Assembly (NCBI RefSeq): GCF_947504145.1
Contig: NZ_CANNGQ010000001.1
Coordinates: 1-64,000 of the forward strand
Length of the DNA stretch: 64,000 nt
Direction: 5' to 3'
Source: an uncultured Microbulbifer sp.
GTDB lineage: Bacteria; Pseudomonadota; Gammaproteobacteria; Pseudomonadales; Cellvibrionaceae
Shown: piece by piece, positions 46,327 to 55,911 of the stretch
How the letters are laid out: each line of letters begins with the position of its first letter
Numbering within the stretch: the first letter of the stretch is position 1
Notes under the pieces: generated by a model
The model's database searches: none
Told to the model about the DNA's origin: nothing
The model's input: only the letters and a program-made list of their open reading frames with translations
Translations under genes and position numbers: made by a program

Positions 46327-47466
46327 ATGTTCACGGAACAGTTCCCGTCCGAACCCTTGCGCCTTACGCCCATGGAGCGGTATGAACGCGACCTCCAGCG
46401 CCCGGAATTTGTCGAGGATCCCGCGCAGAGGGCCGCGGTGGAGGCGTTGCAGGATTTATATGAACGCCTGCTGGCGAAGCATTGCGGTGGCGGAGGCGTG
46501 GTCGGCCGCCTGAAGCGTCTGTGGCAGCGGGAAAATGTCCCGGAGAAGGGCCTCTACTTCTGGGGTGGCGTCGGCCGGGGTAAAACGTATCTGATGGATG
46601 CCTTTTTTGAGTCGCTGCCGTTTGAGGAGAAGCAGCGCACCCACTTTCACCGCTTTATGCGCGATGTGCACCGGCAGCTGAAAGCGCTGTCTGGAGAAAA
46701 GAACCCCCTGGAGAAGGTGGCGGACGGGATTGCGAGCCGGGCGCGGGTGCTGTGTTTCGACGAGTTTTTTGTTTCTGATATCACGGATGCCATGATTCTG
46801 GCGAATCTGCTGGAGGCGCTGTTCGAGCGTGGGGTTACTCTGGTGGCGACCTCAAACATCATCCCGGAAGGACTATATAAGGATGGGCTTCAGCGGGCCC
46901 GCTTTCTTCCCGCCATCGACCTGCTGCTTGAGCACACCAGCGTGGTCAACGTGGATAACGGTGTGGACTACCGGCTGCGGGCGCTGGAAATGGCCGAGCT
47001 GTACCACACTCCGCTGGACGAAGAGGCCGACGAGAGCCTCGACCGCTCGTTCGCCAGCCTGATGGTGGAGGGCTGCGAGGTGCGTGAATCGGTCTCTCTG
47101 GATATCGAAGGGCGCCCGATTGTCGCCAGAAGGGTGGCGGACGATGTGGCCTGGTTCGAATTTGCCGAGTTGTGCGATGGCCCCCGCTCCCAGAACGACT
47201 ATATCGAGCTCGCACGAGAGTTTCACACGGTATTGCTCGCCAATGTGCCGCAAATGGACGGTCGCATGGAGAGTCAGGCGCGGCGCTTCATTAATTTGGT
47301 GGACGAGTTCTATGACCGCTGCGTCAAGCTGGTGGTGTCAGCGGCGGAGCCGATTGAGTCCCTGTACATCGGCGGCCAGTTGCGCTTCGAGTTCGACCGG
47401 ACCATGAGCCGGCTGCAGGAAATGCAGTCGCGGGAGTATCTGGCGCGGCCGCACCGTCCGGAATAG
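46327..47466 (+). CDS. zapE: Cell division ATPase ZapE (AFG1 family)
   Basis: A 379-residue AFG1-like ATPase. It has the Walker A GGVGRGKTYLMDAF near residue 81, Walker B VLCFDEFFVSDI and a sensor-region ATSNIIPEGLYKDG. ZapE acts at the FtsZ ring, mainly under stress. It precedes rplM, the conserved arrangement. Confidence 0.95.
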   Translation: MFTEQFPSEPLRLTPMERYERDLQRPEFVEDPAQRAAVEALQDLYERLLAKHCGGGGVVGRLKRLWQRENVPEKGLYFWGGVGRGKTYLMDAFFESLPFEEKQRTHFHRFMRDVHRQLKALSGEKNPLEKVADGIASRARVLCFDEFFVSDITDAMILANLLEALFERGVTLVATSNIIPEGLYKDGLQRARFLPAIDLLLEHTSVVNVDNGVDYRLRALEMAELYHTPLDEEADESLDRSFASLMVEGCEVRESVSLDIEGRPIVARRVADDVAWFEFAELCDGPRSQNDYIELAREFHTVLLANVPQMDGRMESQARRFINLVDEFYDRCVKLVVSAAEPIESLYIGGQLRFEFDRTMSRLQEMQSREYLARPHRPE

Positions 47467-47515
47467 ATGGTGAGAGTGCGGGCTCTGGCTGGTCACATAT
47501 CGGCCAATTTTGAGC

Positions 47516-47544
47516 TTGAAAAGCCCTTGGTGCTTATGTAGTAT
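47516..47544 (+). promoter_or_regulatory. Promoter of rplM-rpsI
   Basis: TTGAAA, a 17-base spacer and TAGTAT. The leader to the rplM ATG is about 50 bases. Confidence 0.55.
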
Positions 47545-47602
47545 TCGCGCTCTTTTCGTGGGACGGCTCCATTCCCGGGGCCATATACAGGTGTTTTATA
47601 AC

Positions 47603-48031
47603 ATGAAGACTTACAGTGCCAAGCCAGAAGCGGTAACTCGCGACTGGTACATTGTTGACGCTGCGGATAAGACTCTCGGCCGTATTTCCGCCGAGATCGC
47701 TCACCGCCTGCGCGGCAAGCACAAGCCTGAATACACGCCCCACGTGGACACCGGTGATTACATCGTTGTGATCAATGCCGAGAAGGTTCGCGTGACCGGC
47801 AACAAGGCCAAAGACAAGATTTACCACAGCCACTCCGGCTACCCTGGTGGTCTTAAATCCATCAGCTTTGAGAAGCTGATCGACAAGGCGCCTGAGCGCA
47901 CTATCCAAAGTGCGGTAAAAGGCATGCTCCCTAAAGGTCCTCTGGGCCGCGCCATGTTCAAGAAATTGAAGGTGTACAAGGGTAGCGAGCATCCTCACAC
48001 GGCCCAGCAGCCGATTGAACTGTCGATCTAA
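47603..48031 (+). CDS. rplM: 50S ribosomal protein L13
   Basis: A 142-residue L13, the standard length. The start [20 protein letters not shown] and the internal [19 protein letters not shown] identify it. It is essential for early 50S assembly. ATG at 47603 is the family start; a longer upstream frame runs into the promoter. rpsI follows 13 bases after the stop. Confidence 0.98.
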   Translation: MKTYSAKPEAVTRDWYIVDAADKTLGRISAEIAHRLRGKHKPEYTPHVDTGDYIVVINAEKVRVTGNKAKDKIYHSHSGYPGGLKSISFEKLIDKAPERTIQSAVKGMLPKGPLGRAMFKKLKVYKGSEHPHTAQQPIELSI

Positions 48032-48044
48032 ACGGAACATTCTC

Positions 48045-48437
48045 ATGGCAACTACTCAATACTACGGTACCGGCCGTCGCAAAACCTCCACCGCTCGCGT
48101 TTTCATCGCGCAGGGTGAAGGTAAAATCAGCGTAAACGGTCGCACTCTGGACGAATATTTCGGCCGCGAAGTGGCTCGCATGATCGTGCGCCAGCCGCTG
48201 GAGCTGACCGACATGGTCGAGAAATTCGACATCAACGTTACTGTGAAGGGCGGCGGTTCCTTCGGTCAGGCGGGTGCTATCCGTCACGGCCTGACCCGCG
48301 CCCTGATGCAATACGACGAGTCTCTGCGTCAGCCGCTGCGTGCAGCTGGTTACGTAACTCGTGACGCTCGCGCCGTCGAGCGTAAGAAAGTCGGCTTGCG
48401 CAAAGCGCGTAAGAAGCCGCAGTTCTCCAAGCGTTAA
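48045..48437 (+). CDS. rpsI: 30S ribosomal protein S9
   Basis: A 130-residue S9, of normal length. It has [15 protein letters not shown] at the start and ends with the basic tail KKPQFSKR, whose final Arg contacts P-site tRNA. It forms an operon with rplM and is followed by a strong terminator. Confidence 0.98.
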   Translation: MATTQYYGTGRRKTSTARVFIAQGEGKISVNGRTLDEYFGREVARMIVRQPLELTDMVEKFDINVTVKGGGSFGQAGAIRHGLTRALMQYDESLRQPLRAAGYVTRDARAVERKKVGLRKARKKPQFSKR

Positions 48438-48459
48438 GCGAGAGCTTCAGGATTTTTTG

Positions 48460-48485
48460 GCCCGGCATATGCCGGGCTTTTTTTT
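48460..48485 (+). terminator. Intrinsic terminator after rpsI
   Basis: GCCCGGCAT and ATGCCGGGC form a perfect palindromic stem followed by eight T. Confidence 0.9.
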
Positions 48486-48948
48486 GCCTGCGGCGGTTTC
48501 TGTGTGAGCAGTGGTTGCCCGGAACTGTATAAAATGCCGCCAGTTCGGCGCAGGGTTGCCGATGTTCCCTGCCGGTTTCGCCTTGTATCAATTTGGCATT
48601 TTCTTTAACATTGCGCGAATTTCTATCCGCTTGCACTTGGGGTTTGGCTACTTTGTTCTGTGGTCGGGCGAGCGGGCCAGTTGTAGGGGAGTTTCTGTAG
48701 TAAGTCTCTGATTTTGCAGCGGTGATTCATTTGCCGTTTTGCGGGTGCTCTGTTCTGTCTGGTCTCGAGCTGTCAATTCGAACCATTAGGGCGGCACCGT
48801 TGCTGCCATTTGCGCGTATTCTGAAACACCGCACATGCAGGTATTACAGACTTATCACAGAGACTTCCCAGAATTTTGGGTTTGGGCCAGTCAGTCTCGG
48901 GCTTACCTTCCGGTAGGTGACGGGGCGCTGTGATGGGAGAACTACGTC
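48486..48948 (+). other. Leader region of the bc1 genes, no gene recognised
   Basis: About 460 bases between the rpsI terminator and petA. It must contain the petA promoter and a long leader, but no gene is evident. Short open frames lack a ribosome binding site. TGGGAG lies near the end, 12 bases before the petA ATG. Confidence 0.5.
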
Positions 48949-49548
48949 ATGAGTGATGACGGTGTAAATGTGGGGCGTCGTCGATTTCTGACCGCGGCCA
49001 CCTCAGTGGTAGGTGGTGCAGGTGCGGTTGGAGTCGCTGTACCTTTTGTCGCTTCATGGAATCCGAGTGCCAAGGCCAAGGCCGCCGGCGCGCCAGTCAA
49101 ATACAATATCGGCAAGCTGGAGCCGGGGCAGATGGTCACCGTTGAGTGGCGCGGCAAGCCGGTATACGTGGTGCGCCGAACTCAGGAGGCTCTGGATAAC
49201 CTTCCTAAAGTGGCTCCTTTCCTGCGCGATCCTGAATCCGAAGAGTCCAAGCAGCCAGCCTACGTCAACCCGGAAAACCGGGCGATCAAGGCCCAGACCC
49301 TGGTTCTGGTCGGCCTGTGTACTCACCTGGGCTGCGCGCCCATGTATCGTCCAGAAGTCGGTACTGCCGATCTTGGCGGTGACCAGTGGATGGGCGGCTT
49401 CTTCTGTGCCTGCCACGGTTCCAAATACGATATGGCGGGTCGCGTCTATCTGGGCGTGCCTGCGCCGCTGAATCTGGAAGTGCCTCCTTACTCCTACGAG
49501 GGTGATGATGTAATCGTAATTGGCGTGGATCAGGAGGGGAGCGCATGA
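48949..49548 (+). CDS. petA: Ubiquinol-cytochrome c reductase iron-sulfur (Rieske) subunit
   Basis: A 199-residue Rieske protein with a Tat-type start (GRRRFLTAATS) and an uncleaved membrane helix (residues about 14-36). The 2Fe-2S ligands are C124 and H126 in CTHLGC, and C153/C155-H156 in FFCACHGS, with disulfide partners. It takes electrons from ubiquinol at the Qo site. It overlaps the start of the cytochrome b gene by four bases. Confidence 0.97.
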   Translation: MSDDGVNVGRRRFLTAATSVVGGAGAVGVAVPFVASWNPSAKAKAAGAPVKYNIGKLEPGQMVTVEWRGKPVYVVRRTQEALDNLPKVAPFLRDPESEESKQPAYVNPENRAIKAQTLVLVGLCTHLGCAPMYRPEVGTADLGGDQWMGGFFCACHGSKYDMAGRVYLGVPAPLNLEVPPYSYEGDDVIVIGVDQEGSA

Positions 49549-51746
49549 ACTGGCTAACAGCACTGGGTGATTGGGTCGACCAGCGACTGCCGATCTACCG
49601 CGCGTGGGACACCCACATGGGCAAGTACTACGCGCCCAAAAACTTTAACCTGTGGTATTTCTTCGGTGTGCTTTCCATGCTGGTTCTGGTGAACCAGCTG
49701 CTGACCGGTATCTGGCTGGTCATGAGCTATACCCCCACCGCGGAAGGCGCTTTCGCCTCTGTGGAATACATCATGCGCGATGTGGAAATGGGGTGGGTCA
49801 TCCGATATCTGCACTCCACCGGGGCCTCTGCGTTCTTTGTGGTGGTGTACCTGCATATGTTCCGCGGCCTGATGTATGGCTCGTACAAGCCGCCGCGGGA
49901 GCTGGTGTGGATCTTCGGTATGTGCATCTACCTGGTCTTGATGGCGGAAGCCTTCATGGGCTACGTTCTTCCCTGGGGCCAGATGTCCTACTGGGGAGCG
50001 CAGGTGATCGTATCCCTGTTCGGTGCCATCCCTGGCATTGGTGAAGATCTGGTGCAGTGGATTCGCGGTGACTACCTTATTTCCGGTATTACTCTCACGC
50101 GGTTCTTCTCCCTGCACGTTATCGCCCTGCCACTGGTGTTGGTGCTGCTGATCGTGCTGCACATTCTCGCGCTGCACGAAGTGGGCTCCAATAACCCCGA
50201 CGGTGTTGAGATCAAGAAGAACAAGGACGCGAATGGCGTGCCGCTGGACGGCGTACCTTTCCATCCGTACTACACCGTGCACGACCTGGTGGGTGTGGCT
50301 GTATTCCTGTTTGCCTTCTGTGTAGTGGTGTTTTTCTTCCCGGAAATGGGCGGATTCTTCCTAGAGTACGCCAACTTCGAAGAAGCTAACCCGCTGAAAA
50401 CACCGGAGCACATTGCGCCCGTGTGGTACTTCACCCCTTTCTATGCGGTACTGCGCGCGGTGACGATCGATATCGGTCCGCTGACGGCGAAATTCCTCGG
50501 CCTGGTGGCCATGGGGGCCGCGATTGCTATCCTGTTTGTGCTGCCCTGGCTCGACAAGAGCCCGGTGAAGTCCATCCGTTACAAAGGTGTGCTGCCCAAG
50601 GTCCTGCTGATGGTGTTCGCAGCGATCTTCATCATCCTCGGATACTTGGGTGTGAAATCGCCGACTCCGGGACGTAACTTCCTGGCGCAGGTGGCGACTC
50701 TGTTCTACTTCGCCTTCTTCGTTACCATGCCGATCTGGACCAACCCGACGACCCGCAAGACGCTGGTGTCCTGGATTGTAAGCGGCATCTTCGGCGTGCT
50801 GTTCCTGTGGATGGCGGTGGTGAACTTCAAGGCGAGCCTGTTTGTGTTCGCGATGTCCATGGTTTTCGCTGTGTTCTTTGCCATCCTGCCTTGGCTGACC
50901 AACCGCGACGTGGTTCATCCCGAGCCCACTCGAGTAACCAGTCCGTCTGGTAGCAAGTCCTTTATCGTACTGGTAAGCGGTATTATTGCTGTCCTGCTGC
51001 TCACCTTTATCCCGATCAAGGCAGTGGGTGCCGAAAGCTCTGTTGAACTCGATTACATCAATATCGATCTCAACGACAAACCGTCTCTGCAGCGCGGCGC
51101 CAAGTACTTTGTGAACTACTGTATGGGGTGTCACAGTGCCAACTTCTCCCGCTGGGAGCGGGTGGCGACTGATCTGGGCATCCCCAATGAGTTGATGCAG
51201 CAGAATCTGGTGTTGGGTGACAGCAAGATTGGTGATCTGATGGAGATCTCCATGCGGCCAGAGGATTCCAAGACCTGGTTTGGCGCCACGCCGCCGGATC
51301 TGACTCTGGTTGCGCGAGCCCGCTCTCCGGAATGGCTGTACACTTACCTGCGTAGCTTTTACAAGGACGACAGCCGTCCGCTCGGGGTAAACAACAAGGT
51401 GTTCCCCAATGTGGGTATGCCCCATGTGCTGATGGAGCTTCAGGGACTGCCCGAATGTGCCCCCGGCCCCAAGCGCGACCACGGCAAGGTGGTGCGCGAT
51501 GAAATGGGCAACCCCATCATGGATGCCGATTGCGGCAGCCTGGAAGTGGGCAAGGTAAAAGGTTCCATGGATGACGTTCAGTACGATCAGGCAGTGTATG
51601 ATCTGGTGAACTTCATGGAGTACATCGCCGAGCCTATGGCGGAGACGCGCAAGCGCATCGGTTTCTATGTATTGGCGTTCATTCTGGTGTTCTTTATTTT
51701 CGCCTGGTTGCTGAACCGCGAATACTGGAAAGACATACACCACTGA
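49545..51746 (+). CDS. petBC: Fused cytochrome b / cytochrome c1 of the bc1 complex
   Basis: One continuous frame of 733 residues. Residues 1-400 are cytochrome b, with eight helices and haem ligands H90 and H104 (14 apart) and H191 and H206 (15 apart). The Qo motif is PVWY at 292-295. Residues 400-450 hold two extra helices. Residues 471-496 read as a Sec signal (KSFIVLVSGIIAVLLL, cut near AVGA). Residues 497-733 are cytochrome c1: haem motif CMGCH (526-530), likely Met ligand at M625 in NVGMPH and a C-terminal anchor (706-722). In pseudomonads these are separate genes. Bradyrhizobium FbcH is a known fusion cut after synthesis, which is the likely fate here. Confidence 0.93.
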   Translation: MNWLTALGDWVDQRLPIYRAWDTHMGKYYAPKNFNLWYFFGVLSMLVLVNQLLTGIWLVMSYTPTAEGAFASVEYIMRDVEMGWVIRYLHSTGASAFFVVVYLHMFRGLMYGSYKPPRELVWIFGMCIYLVLMAEAFMGYVLPWGQMSYWGAQVIVSLFGAIPGIGEDLVQWIRGDYLISGITLTRFFSLHVIALPLVLVLLIVLHILALHEVGSNNPDGVEIKKNKDANGVPLDGVPFHPYYTVHDLVGVAVFLFAFCVVVFFFPEMGGFFLEYANFEEANPLKTPEHIAPVWYFTPFYAVLRAVTIDIGPLTAKFLGLVAMGAAIAILFVLPWLDKSPVKSIRYKGVLPKVLLMVFAAIFIILGYLGVKSPTPGRNFLAQVATLFYFAFFVTMPIWTNPTTRKTLVSWIVSGIFGVLFLWMAVVNFKASLFVFAMSMVFAVFFAILPWLTNRDVVHPEPTRVTSPSGSKSFIVLVSGIIAVLLLTFIPIKAVGAESSVELDYINIDLNDKPSLQRGAKYFVNYCMGCHSANFSRWERVATDLGIPNELMQQNLVLGDSKIGDLMEISMRPEDSKTWFGATPPDLTLVARARSPEWLYTYLRSFYKDDSRPLGVNNKVFPNVGMPHVLMELQGLPECAPGPKRDHGKVVRDEMGNPIMDADCGSLEVGKVKGSMDDVQYDQAVYDLVNFMEYIAEPMAETRKRIGFYVLAFILVFFIFAWLLNREYWKDIHH

Positions 51747-51768
51747 GTGTCAGGCAGGCAGATTTCCC

Positions 51769-51837
51769 GGGTGGTGGGCCGCCGGTATACCGGTTGTGGC
51801 CCAACCGCCCGTTTTCCGTTTTGACCGTCTTTCTTTT
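51769..51837 (+). terminator. Probable terminator of the bc1 genes
   Basis: GGGTGGTGGGCC and GGCCCAACCGCCC form an imperfect stem around the palindrome CCGGTATACCGG. A T-rich tract follows. Confidence 0.5.
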
Positions 51838-51886
51838 TTGAATAGGGGCCGGAATTCACCGGCCAGTAGACTGAGGTAGTTCCATA

Positions 51887-52516
51887 ATGGGTGTGCCGAC
51901 CAACAAGCGCTCCTCCATGACCTTCTTTTCCGATGGTCGTTGTCATTTCAGCCACAGGGTACGTATCGTCCTGGCAGAAAAAGGTGTTTCTGTAGACATC
52001 ATCGATGTCGATCCCGATGACAAGCCGTCCGAGCTGGCGGATCTCAATCCTTACAACTCCCTGCCCACGCTGGTGGATCGCGACCTGGTGCTGTTCGAGA
52101 CCAAGGTGATGATGGAGTATCTGGACGAGCGTTTCCCGCATCCGCCGCTGTTGCCGGTGTATCCAGTCGCCCGCGCCCAGAGCCGCCAGATCATGCACCG
52201 TATTGAGCGTGACTGGTGCCCTCTGGTGGAGAAGATCCTCGCCGGTGGTAAGGATGTTGCTGCTGCCCGCAAAGAGCTGCGCGACAGCCTGGCAGGTATC
52301 GCGCCGATGTTTACCGACTTGCCGTACTTCTTCAACGAAGAGTTCTCCCTGGTGGATTGCTGCATGGCACCGCTGCTGTGGCGTCTGGATCATCTGGAAG
52401 TCGCCCTGCCGAAGACCAAGCAGGTCAAGCCACTGCTGGATTACATGGATCGACTGTTTGCCCGTGAAGCATTCCAGCAGAGCCTGACCGAGTTCGAACG
52501 CGAAATGCGCTCCTGA
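51887..52516 (+). CDS. sspA: Stringent starvation protein A
   Basis: A 209-residue GST-fold protein that binds RNA polymerase and acts on stress and virulence genes. The N-terminal [24 protein letters not shown] and the C-terminal alpha domain with [20 protein letters not shown] mark it. It directly precedes sspB (8 bases) and follows the bc1 genes, the conserved gammaproteobacterial order. Confidence 0.96.
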   Translation: MGVPTNKRSSMTFFSDGRCHFSHRVRIVLAEKGVSVDIIDVDPDDKPSELADLNPYNSLPTLVDRDLVLFETKVMMEYLDERFPHPPLLPVYPVARAQSRQIMHRIERDWCPLVEKILAGGKDVAAARKELRDSLAGIAPMFTDLPYFFNEEFSLVDCCMAPLLWRLDHLEVALPKTKQVKPLLDYMDRLFAREAFQQSLTEFEREMRS

Positions 52517-52524
52517 GGTGCTGA

Positions 52525-52932
52525 TTGAATAAGCCGCCGATGACCTCGAACCGTCCGTACCTGCTGCGGGCGTTTTACGAGTGGATCACTGACAATAAGT
52601 GCACCCCATACCTGCTGGTGGATACCCATTTGAATGGGGTGCTGGTTCCCCAGCAGCACGTGAACGAAGACGGGCAGATTGTCCTGAACGTCTCGGAAAC
52701 GGCAGTCATGGGGCTGACCATGGACAATTACGCCATCCGTTTTAACGCGCGGTTCGGCGGAGTGCCCACAGACATTCAAGTGCCCGTGGGTGCAGTGGTG
52801 GGGATCTATGCCCGTGAAAACGGGCAGGGCATGGTATTCGAGCCGGAGGAAACGCCGGAACCGCCGGAGCCAACACCACCGACCACACTCAAAAAACCGT
52901 CCAAAAAGCCATCCTTGCGGGTGGTGAAGTAA
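52525..52932 (+). CDS. sspB: ClpXP adaptor SspB
   Basis: A 135-residue adaptor that delivers ssrA-tagged proteins to ClpXP. It starts SNRPYLLRAFYEWITDNKCTPYLLV. The C-terminal tail ends PSLRVVK, the ClpX-binding peptide. A Pro-rich linker (EPPEPTPP) precedes the tail. TTG start codon, with sspA ending 8 bases earlier. Confidence 0.96.
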   Translation: MNKPPMTSNRPYLLRAFYEWITDNKCTPYLLVDTHLNGVLVPQQHVNEDGQIVLNVSETAVMGLTMDNYAIRFNARFGGVPTDIQVPVGAVVGIYARENGQGMVFEPEETPEPPEPTPPTTLKKPSKKPSLRVVK

Positions 52933-52948
52933 TCCTGTTCAGTGGCGT

Positions 52949-52975
52949 ATAAGCCCCGGGTTTCACCGGGGCTTA
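52949..52975 (+). terminator. Terminator hairpin after sspB
   Basis: ATAAGCCCCGG, GTTTCA loop and CCGGGGCTTAT, an 11-bp perfect stem, but with few T after it. Confidence 0.65.
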
Positions 52976-53154
52976 TTCAACGCTTCAGTCCGTTAATTCG
53001 GCGAATAGCGGCAACGCCGCTCTTTTCTGTCTTCCTGCCTGCCTCTGGCGCCAAAAGTGCTGGCGTAAAAATTGACGCCTTATTCCTGTTATTGATTGGT
53101 GAATTGCCGGCGCCCTTCCGATACTGCAATCAAGCGGTGCTCAGGAGGACCCCA

Positions 53155-53778
53155 GTGAAATTACTCAGTCATACCATTGGCATTTTTACCAACCCGGACA
53201 AAGAGTGGCAGGCGATCCGCGCCGACAAGCACTCATTCCTCCAGGTTTTTTTGAGCCATGTGCCCATTCTGGCGCTGGTTCCCACTATTGCCGGGTACAT
53301 CGGTGTTACCCAGGTCGGGTTTGAGCTGGGCGGCCACGTTTCCAAGTTGACCCCGGCCAGTGCCGGTGCGCTCGCCGTAATTACCTACATCTCGCTGCTG
53401 GTGGGTATTTACCTGGTTGGCGAGTTTATCAATTGGATGGCCAAGGCTTATGGCGTCGAGGACGATGAGCCGACCCGCCATTACGAAGGCACTGCCCTCG
53501 CAGTTTTTGTCACTACGCCGGTACTTCTGGCGGGTATTGTGTTGTTGTATCCCCATTTGTGGCTGGTCGTCACCGTAATGGGGCTGGCGGCTATCTACTC
53601 TGTCTACCTGCTGTATGAAGGTATTCCGATTCTGATGAATATGAGCAAAGAGCGCGCTTTTTTATATGCGAGTGCGGTGCTCACCATTGGTCTGGTGGGC
53701 ATGGTTACCATGATGATCTGCTCAGTAATCATCTGGACGATGGGGGTTGGTCCTGTGTACCAGCATCACTACCAGTAG
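53155..53778 (+). CDS. Yip1 family membrane protein
   Basis: A 207-residue protein with about five transmembrane helices (SFLQVFLSHVPILALVP first, later ALAVITYISLLVGIYLVG). The Yip1-domain N-terminus reads IGIFTNPDKEWQAIRADK. The function in bacteria is unknown. GTG start with perfect AGGAGG 6 bases upstream, which decides it over the longer frame. Confidence 0.9.
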   Translation: MKLLSHTIGIFTNPDKEWQAIRADKHSFLQVFLSHVPILALVPTIAGYIGVTQVGFELGGHVSKLTPASAGALAVITYISLLVGIYLVGEFINWMAKAYGVEDDEPTRHYEGTALAVFVTTPVLLAGIVLLYPHLWLVVTVMGLAAIYSVYLLYEGIPILMNMSKERAFLYASAVLTIGLVGMVTMMICSVIIWTMGVGPVYQHHYQ

Positions 53779-53836
53779 CGCATATGTGCTGATGGGAAGC
53801 CCCGGTTGGAGTTCCCATAAATGGAGTGTCCATAAA

Positions 53837-53860
53837 AAAGCCGGCGGAACAGCCGGCTTT
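53837..53860. terminator. Terminator between the Yip1 gene and the M48 peptidase
   Basis: AAAGCCGGC and GCCGGCTTT form a 9-bp stem around GGAACA. T tracts are short but A/T runs flank it on both sides of convergent genes. Confidence 0.75.
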
Positions 53861-53889
53861 CGTGTTTTTGGATGCCTGTAAATGGTTGT

Positions 53890-55902
53890 TCAGAGTGTGG
53901 CCGTCTGACCATTGTCGCAGGGCGTGCTGATGGTGGCTGTCAGGGCAATGGGGGGCATTGGGCAGTCCAGGCAATCGGCGATGGCGCGCAGCAGCTCGAC
54001 CTCAGTCCCTTCGATCACATCATCATGGGCGAGGGTGATAGCCAGAGCCTTGAGAAACCCCGGTTTTTTCAGTGGCGCGGTATCCACGGCGATTGCTAGC
54101 GCCTTGTCCAGGCGCTGTAGCGTAATATCGGTGCGGGTAGGTAGTGGTATCGGGGGTGTAACCCCGAGATGCCGAAGACCTGCCTCGAACGCGCGTTTTG
54201 CCTTCAGGTAATCGGCATTGCCCGCATGCGCCATGGTCGCCAGTAGAAAGTGCTGGGCGTCGGCGGTGGCCTTGTCAGTACCACTGGATACTTTGCGCTG
54301 TTTATCCGGTGTGGATTCCAGCCCGTGTACCAGTACGCGGTACAGCGCCCATTCCCAGATTTCCACCTTGCCGTCGGCACGCAACAGCTTGATCACATTG
54401 CGTTTGAATATCTGGTACTGCTGTGGCGCCAGTGCTTTAAGTGCGGGAATACACAAATCCAATAGGGGCAGGCGACAGGCTAATGGCAGCTGCTCCATCG
54501 ACGGTTGCAGTTTACCGAACTCGCGCAGCACAGCCGGGTGCGCGGACCGCGTCAGTATGTCGTGTTGTAGCTCCCGCTGCCCGGGCGCCATGAGCAGCCC
54601 ATATACCAGTGCTCTGGCCGCAAATGGATCGTGGGCGGCCGCCTGCAGGTCTGTGGGCACCCGGTGCAACAGGCTGCGGCCGAGCGCGACCTGGTCGGCG
54701 GAGGGGGCGGCAATATTGTTGTCGACGGCTTCCAGTACCCGATTCAGGCGCGCCTGATAGTCACTGCCGGTATCTTTCGAAATGATGCCCGAGTGGATTT
54801 CCGCATCATGCAAGCTGGATGCCCGGGCGTCTGTTCGCGAATTCAGCGCGCTGCCGGTACTGGGAATATCGGTGCTGCTCTGCGGCGGCACGGTCTTTTG
54901 CGCAGCGAAGCCCTTCCAGGCTGGATCCAGGCGAGTGATGCGCGCCGCCAGCGGCGGGTGGGTGGCGAAAAAGCCCAGCAGGGCGTGCTTCAGGCTGCTG
55001 GCAAAATACATATGGCTGAATTCGCTGGCATTCGCCGCCTGTAGATTGGAGCCGTGTGTGTGTTGGCCTATTTTCTTCAGCGCGCCCGCGATGCCATGGT
55101 TGCTGCGGGTGAACTGAACCGCGGATGCATCTGCCAGATATTCGCGCTGGCGCCCTACCGCAGATTTGATCAGGTTGCCGAACAGGGTGCCGGTGTAGCC
55201 GATCACCAGTAAGCCGGCGCCAATAGCAAACAGCACGATCCTGCCGCGGTTGTCGCGGCCGCCCCAGTGGCTGCCACGCAGCAGCCAGCCGCCGAGCAGG
55301 CTAATGATCAGGATGCCGTGTAGCAGCCCCACAATACGGAGGTTGAGGCGCATGTCGCCATTGAAAATATGGCTGAACTCGTGTGCTACAACTCCCTGCA
55401 GTTCTTCCCGGTTGAGCTGTTCGATACAGCCTCGGGTCAGCCCCACCACGGCGTCGGAGGGTTTGTAGCCCGCAGCAAAGGCGTTGATAGCGTTGTCTTC
55501 GATGATATAGACGTCGGGCACCGGTGTGCCCGAGGCCAGGGCCATCTCTTCAACTACGTTCAGGGCGCGTTGCTCGGCCAGCCCGCGGGGAGCGATGTTG
55601 ATCTTTTTGCCCCCCAGTGACTCGGCGACGGCGTGGCCGCCGGCTGCCAACTGGCGCAAGCGAAATATACTTGCGATGGCAATGATCGCGGCGATGGTTG
55701 TCGCAATGCCCGCCACCGTATCCCAGCCGAGGCCAGCGATCATTTGCAAAACAGAAGCGGAATCCTGCCCGCGGGAGTAGTGGGTGAGCAGGGCGATAAA
55801 CAGGGTGGTGATGGCAATCAACCCGACAACGGCGACGGCAAACAAGGCTACCAGCAGAGTGGAGTTGCGGCGGGCCTTGTCCTGGTATTCAAAAAAATTC
55901 AT
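53890..55902 (-). CDS. M48 family metalloprotease with long C-terminal extension
   Basis: A 670-residue protein. Two N-terminal helices (16-40 and 63-82) precede a HtpX-like protease domain with zinc site HEFSHIF (H174, E175, H178), two more helices near 190-235 and the late Glu region. From about residue 380 the chain is a helical extension with repeated TerB-like patterns (LLRADGKVEIWEWALYRV and ALAITLAHDDVIEGTEVELLRAIAD). It lies 9 bases after lemA, an association seen widely. The substrate is unknown; envelope quality control is plausible. Confidence 0.9.
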   Translation of the reverse strand: MNFFEYQDKARRNSTLLVALFAVAVVGLIAITTLFIALLTHYSRGQDSASVLQMIAGLGWDTVAGIATTIAAIIAIASIFRLRQLAAGGHAVAESLGGKKINIAPRGLAEQRALNVVEEMALASGTPVPDVYIIEDNAINAFAAGYKPSDAVVGLTRGCIEQLNREELQGVVAHEFSHIFNGDMRLNLRIVGLLHGILIISLLGGWLLRGSHWGGRDNRGRIVLFAIGAGLLVIGYTGTLFGNLIKSAVGRQREYLADASAVQFTRSNHGIAGALKKIGQHTHGSNLQAANASEFSHMYFASSLKHALLGFFATHPPLAARITRLDPAWKGFAAQKTVPPQSSTDIPSTGSALNSRTDARASSLHDAEIHSGIISKDTGSDYQARLNRVLEAVDNNIAAPSADQVALGRSLLHRVPTDLQAAAHDPFAARALVYGLLMAPGQRELQHDILTRSAHPAVLREFGKLQPSMEQLPLACRLPLLDLCIPALKALAPQQYQIFKRNVIKLLRADGKVEIWEWALYRVLVHGLESTPDKQRKVSSGTDKATADAQHFLLATMAHAGNADYLKAKRAFEAGLRHLGVTPPIPLPTRTDITLQRLDKALAIAVDTAPLKKPGFLKALAITLAHDDVIEGTEVELLRAIADCLDCPMPPIALTATISTPCDNGQTATL

Positions 55903-55911
55903 AGGCGGGCG

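Noticed and set aside
50361..51743. 460-codon open frame antisense to the cytochrome b/c1 gene
   Set aside because: It is a reverse-strand shadow, rich in His, Gln and Arg, with no ribosome binding site or family features.
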